A DNA stretch of 64,000 nt. Source: a virus. Shown here in pieces: positions 38,176-46,300 of this stretch. The DNA is taken from the IMG/VR virus record IMGVR_UViG_3300032896_000001, positions 1-64,000 of that record. One strand, written 5' to 3'. Below the pieces are notes generated by a model. The model saw only the letters and a list, made by a program, of their open reading frames with translations, was not told the DNA's origin and searched no databases. The first letter of the stretch is position 1, and the number at the start of each line of letters is the position of its first letter. Position numbers and translations under genes: made by a program.

Positions 38176-40445
38176 CAATGCTCCCCGACATCGACGACGA
38201 CGAGTTCACCCAGCTCACCGACGTGAACACCCCCAGGGCGGACATGGTCGGCCAGCCTGCCCACGGGTGGCCCGGCTGGCTGGTGATGAAACAGGACGCA
38301 GAGGGCGCGCTGCTCGACCCCGAGTTCGTCCGGGACCTGCTGTCAAAGAACACCGAACAGGAGGCCCCCGTGCCCCAAGCGACCGACGCGGGAGAGACGA
38401 CCCTCCCTAACGGCATCACCCTCAAGGGCTCCCCGGCTGCCATGGCCGCGTTCATCCACGCCTCGTCGGTCCGCAAGCAGGAGCAGCGGGCCGAGGACGA
38501 GCCGGGAGACGGCGACGTCGCCAAGGCCGACATGAGCGCGAAGAGCATCAACGACCTCGACGACTCCGACTTCGCGTACATCGAGCCGGGCGGCAAGAAG
38601 GACGACGAGGGCAAGACGACGCCCCGGTCGCTGCGGCACTTCCCGGTCAACGACGCCGCGCACGTCCGCAACGCCCTGTCCCGCGCCCCGCAGTCCCCGT
38701 TCGGCGAGAAGGCCATGCCCAAGATCAAGGCCCGCGCGAAGGCGCTCGGCATCGACGTAGCCAAGGAGGCCGGCGTGGCCGAGCCAGTGACCAAGGACAT
38801 GATGGACGCCGCCGGGGACGCGATGCCCCTCGATGACGGCGAGGACGGCCTCGACCCGACGGTCCCCCTCGCGATGCCGGAGGAGATGGCCCCGGGCGAC
38901 CCGACCGACCCCGGGTCCCCCGCGTGGGAGTCGGTCGACGCGGCGACGGCGATGAAGTGGACGACGATCCTCGCCCGCGCCGGCGCCGCGATCTCGATGA
39001 TGGCGGACCGGGAGATGCTCGAGGCCGCCAGCGCCGACCCGTCCGACGCGGAGAACGCGATGGACCTGCAGGACGTGCGCTGCGCGATCGACTACGCGAT
39101 CAGCGTCCTGGCCCCGTTCGCCGTGTCCGAGCAGTCCGAGGCTGACTGCGGGGCGATGGAGATGGAGGCGATCGGGAAGGCCGCCGCCGCCCTCGAGGCG
39201 TCCCCGCTGGCCGAGATCGAGGGCCTGGCCGCGATCCGGAAGGCGGGCCGGGTCCTGTCGTCCGCGAACGAGGCGAAGATCCGGGACGCCGCGAAGGCGC
39301 TCGGCGACGTCCTCGCGTCGCTCCCGTCCGCACCCGCGGCCGACACGGTCGCCAAGGAGAAGGAGGCCGTCATGGCCAGCCACACCATCGACGTGCGCGG
39401 CCGGGAGATGGCGCAGGGAGCCTCCGCGGCGACTCTCGCCAAGCCCGGCCCCGTCGTCAAGACCGCCATGCCCCCCGAGGACCAGGCCCGGAACACGGGC
39501 CCTGTGAACGCGGGCGGCACGACCGGCATGGGCCAGCCCCGCACGACCGGCCCCGACTCGGCGCTGCCCGGCGACGGCCCGCAGGAGGCCCGCCCCGGCG
39601 ACGCCCCCGGCCGCGCCGTCGTCAAGGGCGCCCTCCGGGTCGCCGTGTACGACCAGGGCGGCTCCCTCGCCGGGATCGTCGACCCCGGCCGTATCGTCGA
39701 GAAGGTCGCCAAGGCCGACTCCGACGCCCCCCCGAAGACCGCGATGCAGGCGGTCTTCGACGAGGACGGCAACCTCGTCGGCATCGTCGACCCCGCCGAC
39801 ATCACCCCGGTAGCCGGGGCGGGCGGCGGGTCGTCCGACAGCGACGGCGACGGGGACGGCATGCAGGCCGGCCCCGCCGCCGCAGCGGCCCCCGCGGACG
39901 GCGACATGACCCCGCAGCCCCCCGCCGACGCCGGCACCCCCGCCGACGCCGTGGGCAAGGCCGCGGACGAAAACGTGGACAGCCCTGGCACCGAAGCGCT
40001 CGACAGCATCATCGCGAAGGCAGTGGCAGCGGCAGCCGGCACGTTCGCCCCGGCACAGGAGGTCGTCGCCAGGCAGGCGGCCGACCTCGCCAGGGCGCTC
40101 GAAGAGGTCGAGCTGCTCAAGGCCCGCGTCGAGGTGGTGGAGGAGCACCCGGCCGCGCCGGGCGTGTTCACCAACGGGGCGCAGCCGCCCACGACAGCCG
40201 ACGGGCGCCCGCTCCCGCCGCCCGGCCAGCTCCGCGGGCAGGACCAGGGCCGCAGCGCGCCCGGGCAGATCAACATCGCCAAGGCGATGGAGCGCCGCAA
40301 GGAGCTCTACACGGCCCCCGACGCGGCGACCCAGAACACGATCGCCAAGGAGATGCAGGGCGACGCCATCGGCGCCCTGCAGGCCATTCACGCGGCCGGG
40401 CCGTCCCCGGTCCGGCTGGCCCCGGCGGAACTCGCCGCCCAGTAG
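38172..40445 (+). CDS. Scaffold-like head protein with DUF6582-type segment
   Basis: A 757-residue acidic, Ala/Asp/Pro-rich protein. Residues 130-195 (DFAYIEPGGKKDDEGKTTPR, then SLRHFPVNDAAHVRNALSRA) match a DUF6582-like unit often attached to prohead proteases or scaffolds. Two similar short units, VAVYDQGGSLAGIVDPGRIV and QAVFDEDGNLVGIVDPADIT, sit near 490-540. A coiled coil (about 630-655) and a basic end follow. Order between protease and capsid implies a scaffold; the length is unusual. Confidence 0.62.
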   Translation: MTMLPDIDDDEFTQLTDVNTPRADMVGQPAHGWPGWLVMKQDAEGALLDPEFVRDLLSKNTEQEAPVPQATDAGETTLPNGITLKGSPAAMAAFIHASSVRKQEQRAEDEPGDGDVAKADMSAKSINDLDDSDFAYIEPGGKKDDEGKTTPRSLRHFPVNDAAHVRNALSRAPQSPFGEKAMPKIKARAKALGIDVAKEAGVAEPVTKDMMDAAGDAMPLDDGEDGLDPTVPLAMPEEMAPGDPTDPGSPAWESVDAATAMKWTTILARAGAAISMMADREMLEAASADPSDAENAMDLQDVRCAIDYAISVLAPFAVSEQSEADCGAMEMEAIGKAAAALEASPLAEIEGLAAIRKAGRVLSSANEAKIRDAAKALGDVLASLPSAPAADTVAKEKEAVMASHTIDVRGREMAQGASAATLAKPGPVVKTAMPPEDQARNTGPVNAGGTTGMGQPRTTGPDSALPGDGPQEARPGDAPGRAVVKGALRVAVYDQGGSLAGIVDPGRIVEKVAKADSDAPPKTAMQAVFDEDGNLVGIVDPADITPVAGAGGGSSDSDGDGDGMQAGPAAAAAPADGDMTPQPPADAGTPADAVGKAADENVDSPGTEALDSIIAKAVAAAAGTFAPAQEVVARQAADLARALEEVELLKARVEVVEEHPAAPGVFTNGAQPPTTADGRPLPPPGQLRGQDQGRSAPGQINIAKAMERRKELYTAPDAATQNTIAKEMQGDAIGALQAIHAAGPSPVRLAPAELAAQ

Positions 40446-40470
40446 CGGCGCCCCTTCAGCAGCACCACCC

Positions 40471-40504
40471 GAAGCCCTCGCAGGCAAAGCGCCGCGGGGG
40501 CTTC
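40471..40504 (+). terminator. Hairpin between scaffold and capsid genes
   Basis: GAAGCCCTCGC (40471-40481) pairs with GCGGGGGCTTC (40494-40504), 11 pairs with one G-T, followed by TTG. A partial terminator or RNA-processing site here would let the capsid gene be expressed at a different level. Confidence 0.65.
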
Positions 40505-40532
40505 TTGCATGCCCCCCGAAAGGAGGCAAGCG

Positions 40533-42026
40533 ATGACCGCACCAGCGCAGAACATCAGCGAGGAGACCCTCGCGGAGATCCAGAAGGCCCAGACGCCGGG
40601 CATCTACGAGTCGACCGGGATCTGGTCGTACGACCTGTCCGGCCTCGTGTCCCTCGTCCCGGTCGTGACCCCGTTCCGGGATCTCGTCGCACGCGAGAAG
40701 GTTACTGACGGTAACCCATTTGCCGTGTGGCGCGCATTGATGAACGTCAATAGCTCCCAGCTAGACCCGGCAATGGGCATCGACTACGCCGCGAACGAAG
40801 CCACGTTCAGTGAGCAGGACTTCCAGGCGAAGTACGCCCCAACCGGCTACGCCGGCCTCGTCACCCAGGACGCGTTCGACTTCGCGACCGGCTACGCGGA
40901 CCCCTACGCCGTCGCGACCTTCCAGACCCTCAACCAGGTGCTGATCGGCGACGACCGCAAGCAACTCGGCGCGCAGTCCTTCGCCCTCGCCGCCGCCGCC
41001 GCCCCGTCGATGACCACCGCCACCACCGGCGGCACCATCGCCCTCAACACCACCGTCTACATCGGCGTCGCGGCCCGCACCGGCTCCGGCTTCTACTACG
41101 GCTCCGGCAACAGCCAGGGCAACAGCAACAGCGTCGAGACCGGCGGCAGCACCTCCACCAACACCGTCACCGGCACCGTCACCGCCATCCGCGGCGCCGT
41201 CTGCTACGACTGGTTCCAGAGCAGCAACGGCACCGTCTGGTACTACTACACGACGACCACCGTCAACTCGGTCACGATGACCAAGGTCATCACCACCAAC
41301 CAGGCGCTCCCCACCACCATCCCCGACCTGTCCGCCAACTGGAACGGCGTCGCCGGCGTCCCCACCTACAACGCGGCGGCTGACAACGGCTCCGCGAACG
41401 CCGACGACTACGACGGGTTCCTCGCCAGCCTCTCCGGCGACTACTCCTCCACCGGCCAGTGGGTCAAGCCCGGCACCGGCACCGCCAACCCGTCCCAGTG
41501 GACCTCCCTCAACGGCGCCGCCCTCACCCTCGGCGGCGGCACCGTCAACGAGATCGAGGAATACCTCTTCCTCACCCTCTGGAACGCCGTCAAGTGCTCG
41601 CCCACCGCGATCATGATGAACGCAGCCCAGGCGCAGGAAGTCGCCAACCTCATCCTCGCCAGCGGCAGCGCGACCACCTTCCTCAACACCGACGCCTCGG
41701 GCCGCATCAGCGTCACCGCCGGCGGCCGCGTCGGGGAGATCGTCAACGCCCCCGCCGGCGGCGCCACCGTCCCCATCGAGGTCCACGTCTCGCTGCCCCC
41801 GGGCACCATCATCGCGAGGACCGACCGGGTGCCCTTCCCGCAGGCCAACATCAGCAACGTCCTCGCGATGCGCTGCCTCCGCGACACCGCCCAGTTCGAC
41901 TACGGCATCGCGCGAGTCGCCGGGACCAAGGGCGGGGGGCCCCGCAAAGAGTTCGAGATAAGGTCAGTCAGTGCCCTGGCGAACCGCGCGCCGGTAGCCA
42001 TGGCTGTGCTGTCAAACGTCTCCTAG
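40533..42026 (+). CDS. Major capsid protein
   Basis: A 494-residue protein in the capsid position with a GAAAGGAGG site, the strongest in the region. N-terminal helix, a conserved-looking P-loop region (TPFRDLVAREKVTDGNPFAV) and C-terminal beta-rich A-domain (VHVSLPPGTIIARTDRVPFP, DTAQFDYGIARV) fit an HK97 fold. Residues about 145-300 are a Gly/Ser/Thr/Tyr-rich insertion, likely a surface domain. An AT-rich codon patch occurs at 40697-40790. Processing by the upstream protease is probable. Confidence 0.85.
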   Translation: MTAPAQNISEETLAEIQKAQTPGIYESTGIWSYDLSGLVSLVPVVTPFRDLVAREKVTDGNPFAVWRALMNVNSSQLDPAMGIDYAANEATFSEQDFQAKYAPTGYAGLVTQDAFDFATGYADPYAVATFQTLNQVLIGDDRKQLGAQSFALAAAAAPSMTTATTGGTIALNTTVYIGVAARTGSGFYYGSGNSQGNSNSVETGGSTSTNTVTGTVTAIRGAVCYDWFQSSNGTVWYYYTTTTVNSVTMTKVITTNQALPTTIPDLSANWNGVAGVPTYNAAADNGSANADDYDGFLASLSGDYSSTGQWVKPGTGTANPSQWTSLNGAALTLGGGTVNEIEEYLFLTLWNAVKCSPTAIMMNAAQAQEVANLILASGSATTFLNTDASGRISVTAGGRVGEIVNAPAGGATVPIEVHVSLPPGTIIARTDRVPFPQANISNVLAMRCLRDTAQFDYGIARVAGTKGGGPRKEFEIRSVSALANRAPVAMAVLSNVS

Positions 42027-42112
42027 CTGGGGCGACAAGACAATTCAAGGGTTTTCATCGCACCGTACACGTGTTCTACCTCGGCATGATAGGCTCTTGG
42101 TAGTAATCAGGC

Positions 42113-42144
42113 GGCCCGGTCGGTGAGTCACCACCGGCCGGGCC
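42113..42144. other. Hairpin between capsid and HNH gene
   Basis: GGCCCGG (42113-42119) pairs with CCGGGCC (42138-42144) and an inner GGTGA/TCACC is also present. Lies in the 153-base gap after the capsid gene; probably a terminator or part of the HNH insertion. Confidence 0.45.
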
Positions 42145-42179
42145 AAGCCTGCCAACCCGCCATCACCGGGAGACAGACC

Positions 42180-43250
42180 GTGATCAACCCTACGGAAGAA
42201 AACCCTGCTCGCAAGGGCGAGCCGTGCCCTCTCGTGGAGAACGGCAAGATCTGCGGGGAGCCCGTGTTCGCGCGCGGGTGGTGCTCGAAGCACTACACGA
42301 CCGCGAGGCGCTTCGGCGACCCGCTGTTCCCTGTGAAGCGCCGCGGCAAGCAGGGCGGCAAGTGTCTCGCGCCCGAGGGGTGCGACAAGCCGGCCAAGGC
42401 GCACAATCTCTGCGAGAACCACCGCAGGCTGATGGCCAAGTACGGCGAGACGACACCCTCGCGCGAGCGGCGTTTCTGGGCGAAGGTCGACAAGAGCGGC
42501 GGCCCCGACGCCTGCTGGCCTTGGACCGGCTGGTGTCAGAAGAACGGCTACGGCCAGTACGGCTCCACTCGCAACGGCTCGAACCTGGTCCACCGCATCG
42601 CCTACGAGTACCTAGTCGACCCCATCCCGGACGGCCTCGTACTCGACCACCTGTGCCACACGGCCGACCCGCAGTGCGCAGACAACGACGCCTGCCCGCA
42701 CCGCAAATGCTGCAACCCGAAACACGGGGAGCCCGTCACCAGGCGCGAGAACATCGCCCGAGGTCGAGGCGGCGACTCGTGGGGCTACGTGCCCGATCCC
42801 ATCCCGGCCCCGGCCGAGAAGCCGATCAACTGCGTCAAGTGCGGCCGCACGGACAAGCCCGTCTACAAGAGCGGCATGTGCCGCCTCTGCTACCGCAAGC
42901 GTCACGAAGACCCCGCTTTCATGCCCCGGGCGGAGCGAACGCTCGAGGTCCGCTTCTGGTCCAAGGTCGACAAGGACGGCCCGCTCCCTTATGAGCGGCT
43001 TGACCTGGGGCCGTGCTGGATCTGGACCGCCGGCATCAATAAGACGACCGGCTATGCCCGATTCGCCGTCAAGCATGGCGAGATGATGGACGGCCACCGC
43101 CTCTCGTACCTAATGGCCCACGGCTCGATCCCCGAGAAGCACGACGTGCATCACGTGTGCCTCCGGCGGGCCTGCGTTAACCCGGCCCACCTCGAGGCCG
43201 TGACTCGATCTGTCAACCTCGCCGAGCGGAAGAACCGCCGGAGCAGGTAG
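42180..43250 (+). CDS. Tandem-HNH endonuclease with zinc knuckles
   Basis: A 356-residue protein. Zinc knuckles at about 15-40 and 58-85 precede HNH-1 (CWPWTG, HRIAYEYLVDPIPDGLVLDH, KCCNPKH). A third knuckle (CVKCGRTDKPVYKSGMCRLC) separates it from HNH-2 (CWIWTA, HRLSYLMAHGSIPEKHDVHH, RACVNPAHL). Both domains keep the DH or HH catalytic pair. GGGAGA precedes the GTG. Two nuclease domains in one chain could nick both strands. It sits alone between the capsid gene and a strong terminator, as a mobile intergenic homing gene would. Confidence 0.85.
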   Translation: MINPTEENPARKGEPCPLVENGKICGEPVFARGWCSKHYTTARRFGDPLFPVKRRGKQGGKCLAPEGCDKPAKAHNLCENHRRLMAKYGETTPSRERRFWAKVDKSGGPDACWPWTGWCQKNGYGQYGSTRNGSNLVHRIAYEYLVDPIPDGLVLDHLCHTADPQCADNDACPHRKCCNPKHGEPVTRRENIARGRGGDSWGYVPDPIPAPAEKPINCVKCGRTDKPVYKSGMCRLCYRKRHEDPAFMPRAERTLEVRFWSKVDKDGPLPYERLDLGPCWIWTAGINKTTGYARFAVKHGEMMDGHRLSYLMAHGSIPEKHDVHHVCLRRACVNPAHLEAVTRSVNLAERKNRRSR

Positions 43251-43259
43251 GCGCAGCGG

Positions 43260-43296
43260 AACGGCCCCGGCGGGACTGCTCCGCGCCGGGGCCGTT
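43260..43296. terminator. Bidirectional strong terminator
   Basis: A perfect 13-base stem (43260-43272 with 43284-43296) lies between the plus-strand HNH gene and the convergent minus-strand gene ending at 43308. Confidence 0.85.
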
Positions 43297-43307
43297 CGCT
43301 GTCGGGG

Positions 43308-44201
43308 CTAGGGCAGGTCGGGCTCCTGGCTGTCGTCCCACGGGCCGAATTCCTCCGGCGGGAACATGATCTCCGCGACGTCGGCCGGGGTCATCCCGAG
43401 GTCGCGGGCGACCTTCTTGACGGGCGACGGGTGACCTTCGGGGACCTCGTTCCAGGCGTCCCAGACGTCCTTGAACATCTGCTTCGTGCGAATGAAGGCG
43501 GCCTCTTCCGCGTCCTCGGCCGTTGTGGCGTCGTCGGGGACCGCGAACCGGGCGGCCTCGCGCTCCACGTCCGGGACGTCCTCGGCGGACTCGAGGACGA
43601 GCTCGGCGGCGCGCGTGAGCCGGTTGGCGATCAGGAGCGCCTCCTCGGGCGACAGCATCGCGTACGCCTGCTGGCGGTCGTCCCCGTCGATTCCAAGCCC
43701 GACCATGCCGGGGGTCATCCCGAGGTCGCGGGCGACCTTCTTGACGGGCGACGGGTGACCTTCGGGGACCTCGTTCCAGGCGTCCCAGACGTCCTTGAAC
43801 ATCTGCTTCGTGCGAATGAAGGCGGCCTCTTCCGCGTCCTCGGCCGTTGTGGCGTCGTCGGGGACCGCGAACCGGGCGGCCTCGCGCTCCACGTCCGGGA
43901 CGTCCTCGGCGGACTCGAGGACGAGCTCGGCGGCGCGCGTGAGCCGGTTGGCGATCAGGAGCGCCTCCTCGGGCGACAGCATCGCGTACGCCTGCTGGCG
44001 GTCGTCCCCGTCGATTCCAAGCCCGACCATGCCGGGGTCGTGGCCGGGCGCGCCGCAGTCGTCGCATTCGAAGGCGCCCTCGGGGGCGAAGACGTGCTCG
44101 ACGGCGATGCGGTCTCCGCCGCAGTCCCCGAAGACGACTCCGATCGTGCGGGTGCGCATCGGGATGCCCTTGCTGGCGGCTTCGGGTTCGCTCTCGCTCA
44201 C
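43308..44201 (-). CDS. Protein with perfect internal 108-residue duplication
   Basis: A 297-residue acidic protein. After a Cys-containing N-terminus (CGGD...CDDC) two identical 108-residue units follow in tandem (about 56-163 and 164-271), each with YAMLSPEEALLIANRLTRAA and FIRTKQMFKDVWDAWNEVPE. The single-unit form would be about 189 residues. GTG start in a GTGA overlap with the RHH-HNH gene. The perfect DNA repeat points to a very recent event or an assembly artefact. Function unknown. Confidence 0.72.
   Translation of the reverse strand: MSESEPEAASKGIPMRTRTIGVVFGDCGGDRIAVEHVFAPEGAFECDDCGAPGHDPGMVGLGIDGDDRQQAYAMLSPEEALLIANRLTRAAELVLESAEDVPDVEREAARFAVPDDATTAEDAEEAAFIRTKQMFKDVWDAWNEVPEGHPSPVKKVARDLGMTPGMVGLGIDGDDRQQAYAMLSPEEALLIANRLTRAAELVLESAEDVPDVEREAARFAVPDDATTAEDAEEAAFIRTKQMFKDVWDAWNEVPEGHPSPVKKVARDLGMTPADVAEIMFPPEEFGPWDDSQEPDLP
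43387..44038. repeat. Perfect 324-bp tandem duplication
   Basis: The second unit begins 324 bases (108 codons) after the first and no mismatch is visible across the two copies; the shared edge is the short GCCGGGG-type sequence at each unit boundary. The reading frame is preserved. Confidence 0.9.
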
Positions 44202-44572
44202 GGGTTCTCCTTGGGGTCGATGATTCGAAGGTTGGACAGGTCGTTGTTGCGCGGGTCGCCGTCTATGTGGTGGACGACGCGCCCGTCTTGCGGAGTGATG
44301 CCTGCGCGGCGGCGTCCGGCCCGGAGCGCGGCGGCCTTGTCGCGGTACTCTTCCGCCGCCTCCACGTCGGCCAGGAGGGCGTCAAGGCCGGCGAGCCAGT
44401 CGGCGCTGACGAGGACGGCCGTCCCGTCGAGTCGCAGGCGGGCGCTGTCGAGCGCGGCCACGAGGACGTCGTTCATGCCCGCTCCGCGCTGCGCCGCCGA
44501 GACCTTGAGCCAGCGGTGGAGCTCTGGCGGCAGTTTCGCGAGGAACCTAACCCGCTTATCTTCATTACTCAT
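44198..44572 (-). CDS. Ribbon-helix-helix protein with HNH core motif
   Basis: A 124-residue protein. Residues 5-50 resemble an Arc/HicB-type ribbon-helix-helix (RVRFLAKLPPELHRWLKVSA, then MNDVLVAALDSAR). A coiled segment (60-90) leads to a minimal HNH core at the end (GRVVHHIDGDPRNNDLSNLR), containing the HH and N residues but few flanking elements. It could be a site-specific nickase or a DNA-binding protein with a degenerate HNH. It diverges from the 44602 gene with a 30-base AT-rich gap. Confidence 0.7.
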   Translation of the reverse strand: MSNEDKRVRFLAKLPPELHRWLKVSAAQRGAGMNDVLVAALDSARLRLDGTAVLVSADWLAGLDALLADVEAAEEYRDKAAALRAGRRRAGITPQDGRVVHHIDGDPRNNDLSNLRIIDPKENP

Positions 44573-44601
44573 GTAATCAAGCTTATCAGATAAGGAGCGC
44601 C

Positions 44602-45069
44602 ATGGACCTCTACTCGAAGGTCGGCGCCGACTCTCACGTCGACCCCGTGCACGGCCGGTTCACCCCAGACGAGGAGACCGGCGCGTTCCACTTCCCCGAC
44701 GAGGTGTCGGACGCGATCGGCGGGTTCGCCGTCAAAGGGAAGAAGTTGTGGGAGAACGAGACGGAGCGGGCCGACCGGATGCACGGCCTGGACCTCGCCC
44801 GCCGGCGCGATCCCGCGACGATGCTGACGATGCAGGAGGAGAACGTCGCGCTGATGCGGCAGCTGACGCAGCTGACCGCGCAGCTCGCCGCAGTCCAGAT
44901 CGGCCAGGCCGCGCCCGCGGCCCCGTCCGAGCCCGCCGTCGCCGCCGAGGCGACCGTCGAGCCCGTGGCCGAGCCTGGGGTCGAATCCGCCCCCGAGCCG
45001 TCGCCTGAGCCGCGCGCAGCCGCCGTGAAGGCCTCCCGCACGCCGAAGGTCGCGGCGAAGCCCGCATAA
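44602..45069 (+). CDS. Head-region hypothetical protein
   Basis: A 155-residue protein. The first half (HVDPVHGRFTPDEETGAFHF, PDEV) is compact, then a coiled coil (about 70-95) and an Ala/Pro/Glu-rich tail. AAGGAG precedes the ATG. Position after the capsid gene suggests a head or connector accessory; related sequences occur at this place in actinophages, but I assign no name. Confidence 0.62.
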   Translation: MDLYSKVGADSHVDPVHGRFTPDEETGAFHFPDEVSDAIGGFAVKGKKLWENETERADRMHGLDLARRRDPATMLTMQEENVALMRQLTQLTAQLAAVQIGQAAPAAPSEPAVAAEATVEPVAEPGVESAPEPSPEPRAAAVKASRTPKVAAKPA

Positions 45070-45122
45070 CCCCGCAGCACCCCGTTTCCGCCCCCGCGAG
45101 CGCCCGCTCCGGAGGTTTCGTC

Positions 45123-45224
45123 ATGCCCCGCCTCCGCGGCCGGGCAGCCGCCCCAGCCCGACCCGCGCGGCATTCCCCGCGCCAGCCCACCGGAGGTAAA
45201 CCATGCCGAACTCAGTGCTCGTGA
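45123..45224 (+). CDS. Possible Arg/Pro-rich leader peptide
   Basis: A 33-codon frame with a strong GGAGG site and ATG, ending at 45224 and overlapping the start of the 45203 gene, which has its own GGAGG inside this frame. The arrangement fits translational coupling. The composition (Arg, Pro, Ala) gives no function, so this is tentative. Confidence 0.35.
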   Translation: MPRLRGRAAAPARPARHSPRQPTGGKPCRTQCS

Positions 45225-45862
45225 CCGGCGGCAACAACGGCCCCCTCGCGACGGAGAACATCAGCACCCCGGCGACGTTCAACGCCGAGATCACCGCCCT
45301 CGGCGGCATCAACACGCAGCAGCTCCCCGCCGGGTACCTCGGCCAGTCGATCAGCTCCGACGTCCTGTCCGCCACGGCGGTGGTCCTGACGACCGCCTAC
45401 GGGTACCTCACCCGGGTCGTCGTCCCCGTCGCGGGCGTCACCTCCTACCTGGACGTGATCCTCACCGCGTACGGTTCGCCGACCGGGGCGATCTGGGGGC
45501 TCTACACCGGCTCCGGCGTCAACCCGGTCGCCTGGACGGCGGAGTCCCACGCGAGCATCACCGGCAACGGGCTCACGTCCGTCCCCTGGGTGACGCCGGC
45601 GAGCATCGCGGCGGGGACGTACTACGTGTACCAGTGCTACACGGCCACCACCCCGTCGATGCCGGGCGTCACCGCGACGTCCACCGGGTCCGCCGGGGCG
45701 GCGATCATGAACCCGAACTGCTCGCTGTCCGCCACGGTTCCCACCCTGAACTCGGCCGTCCTGACATCGGGCGCCCCGACGACGATCGGCTCGACGACCC
45801 AGCTCACCTGGGGCACCTCGTGGGCGTTCGCGGCGACCAAGCTGTGGTACGGGATCCGGTAA
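45203..45862 (+). CDS. Putative virion decoration protein
   Basis: A 219-residue, Ser/Thr/Gly/Ala-rich, beta-type protein (VVLTTAYGYLTRVVVPVAGV, YYVYQCYTATTPSMPGVTAT) with no charged helices. The sequence style matches the minor tail proteins downstream (57295, 58018). In the head region it could decorate the capsid. GGAGG before the ATG. Confidence 0.6.
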   Translation: MPNSVLVTGGNNGPLATENISTPATFNAEITALGGINTQQLPAGYLGQSISSDVLSATAVVLTTAYGYLTRVVVPVAGVTSYLDVILTAYGSPTGAIWGLYTGSGVNPVAWTAESHASITGNGLTSVPWVTPASIAAGTYYVYQCYTATTPSMPGVTATSTGSAGAAIMNPNCSLSATVPTLNSAVLTSGAPTTIGSTTQLTWGTSWAFAATKLWYGIR

Positions 45863-46300
45863 CCGCCTGCACCGGCAGTCCGGCTTGACGTGCACCATGA
45901 TCCCGCCCGGGGTCCGGTGGCAAGGGCCTGCGGGCTGCGGGATGACGTTGCGGAACGGCGTGAAGACGACCGGCTTGTACCGGGGCGCCTCGCCGACCCG
46001 CGCGCCCGCAGCGTAGGCCCAGGTCTTCTCCAGACCCGCGCGCCCGCAGTGACCGCAGGTGTCCTCTTCCTCGGTCACCGTCCAGACGGACCAGCATTCC
46101 CGGCACCGCCACGACTCGCCGACGGCCAGCGTCTCGAGGCGGGGCCGGGATAGGCAGCGGTGGCGGGTGACGGCCTCGTCGCACGTCTTGCACCCGCTGT
46201 CGCCCGTCATCAGCCACCGGTTGCCGAGAGGCGTCCCGCACTCCGGGCAGCACGCCGGGGCCAAGTCGTAGGCGAAGATCCCCGTCTCGTTCTCGCTCAC
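45212..46300 (-). CDS. Zinc-ribbon protein with missing stop codon
   Basis: The GTG at 46300 overlaps the upstream stop. Residues 1-146 look coding, with three Cys pairs (CCPEC, CKTC, CRECW...CGHC) that form zinc ribbons, ending VHVKPDCRCR. At the convergent plus-strand stop (45862) the frame does not close and stays open to 45212 as antisense of the decoration gene. As at 32478, loss of the original 3' end is likely. Confidence 0.45.
   Translation of the reverse strand: MSENETGIFAYDLAPACCPECGTPLGNRWLMTGDSGCKTCDEAVTRHRCLSRPRLETLAVGESWRCRECWSVWTVTEEEDTCGHCGRAGLEKTWAYAAGARVGEAPRYKPVVFTPFRNVIPQPAGPCHRTPGGIMVHVKPDCRCRRLPDPVPQLGRRERPRGAPGELGRRADRRRGARCQDGRVQGGNRGGQRAVRVHDRRPGGPGGRRGDARHRRGGGRVALVHVVRPRRDARRRHPGDGREPVAGDARVGLRRPGDRVDAGAGVEPPDRPGRRTVRGEDHVQVGGDARDGDDDPGEVPVGGRQDHRRGGQDVGADRLAEVPGGELLRVDAAEGGDLGVERRRGADVLRREGAVVAAGHEH

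Noticed and set aside
38343-40529. A 728-codon minus-strand frame opposite the scaffold-like gene
   Set aside because: Same antisense composition; no ribosome site or neighbour context.
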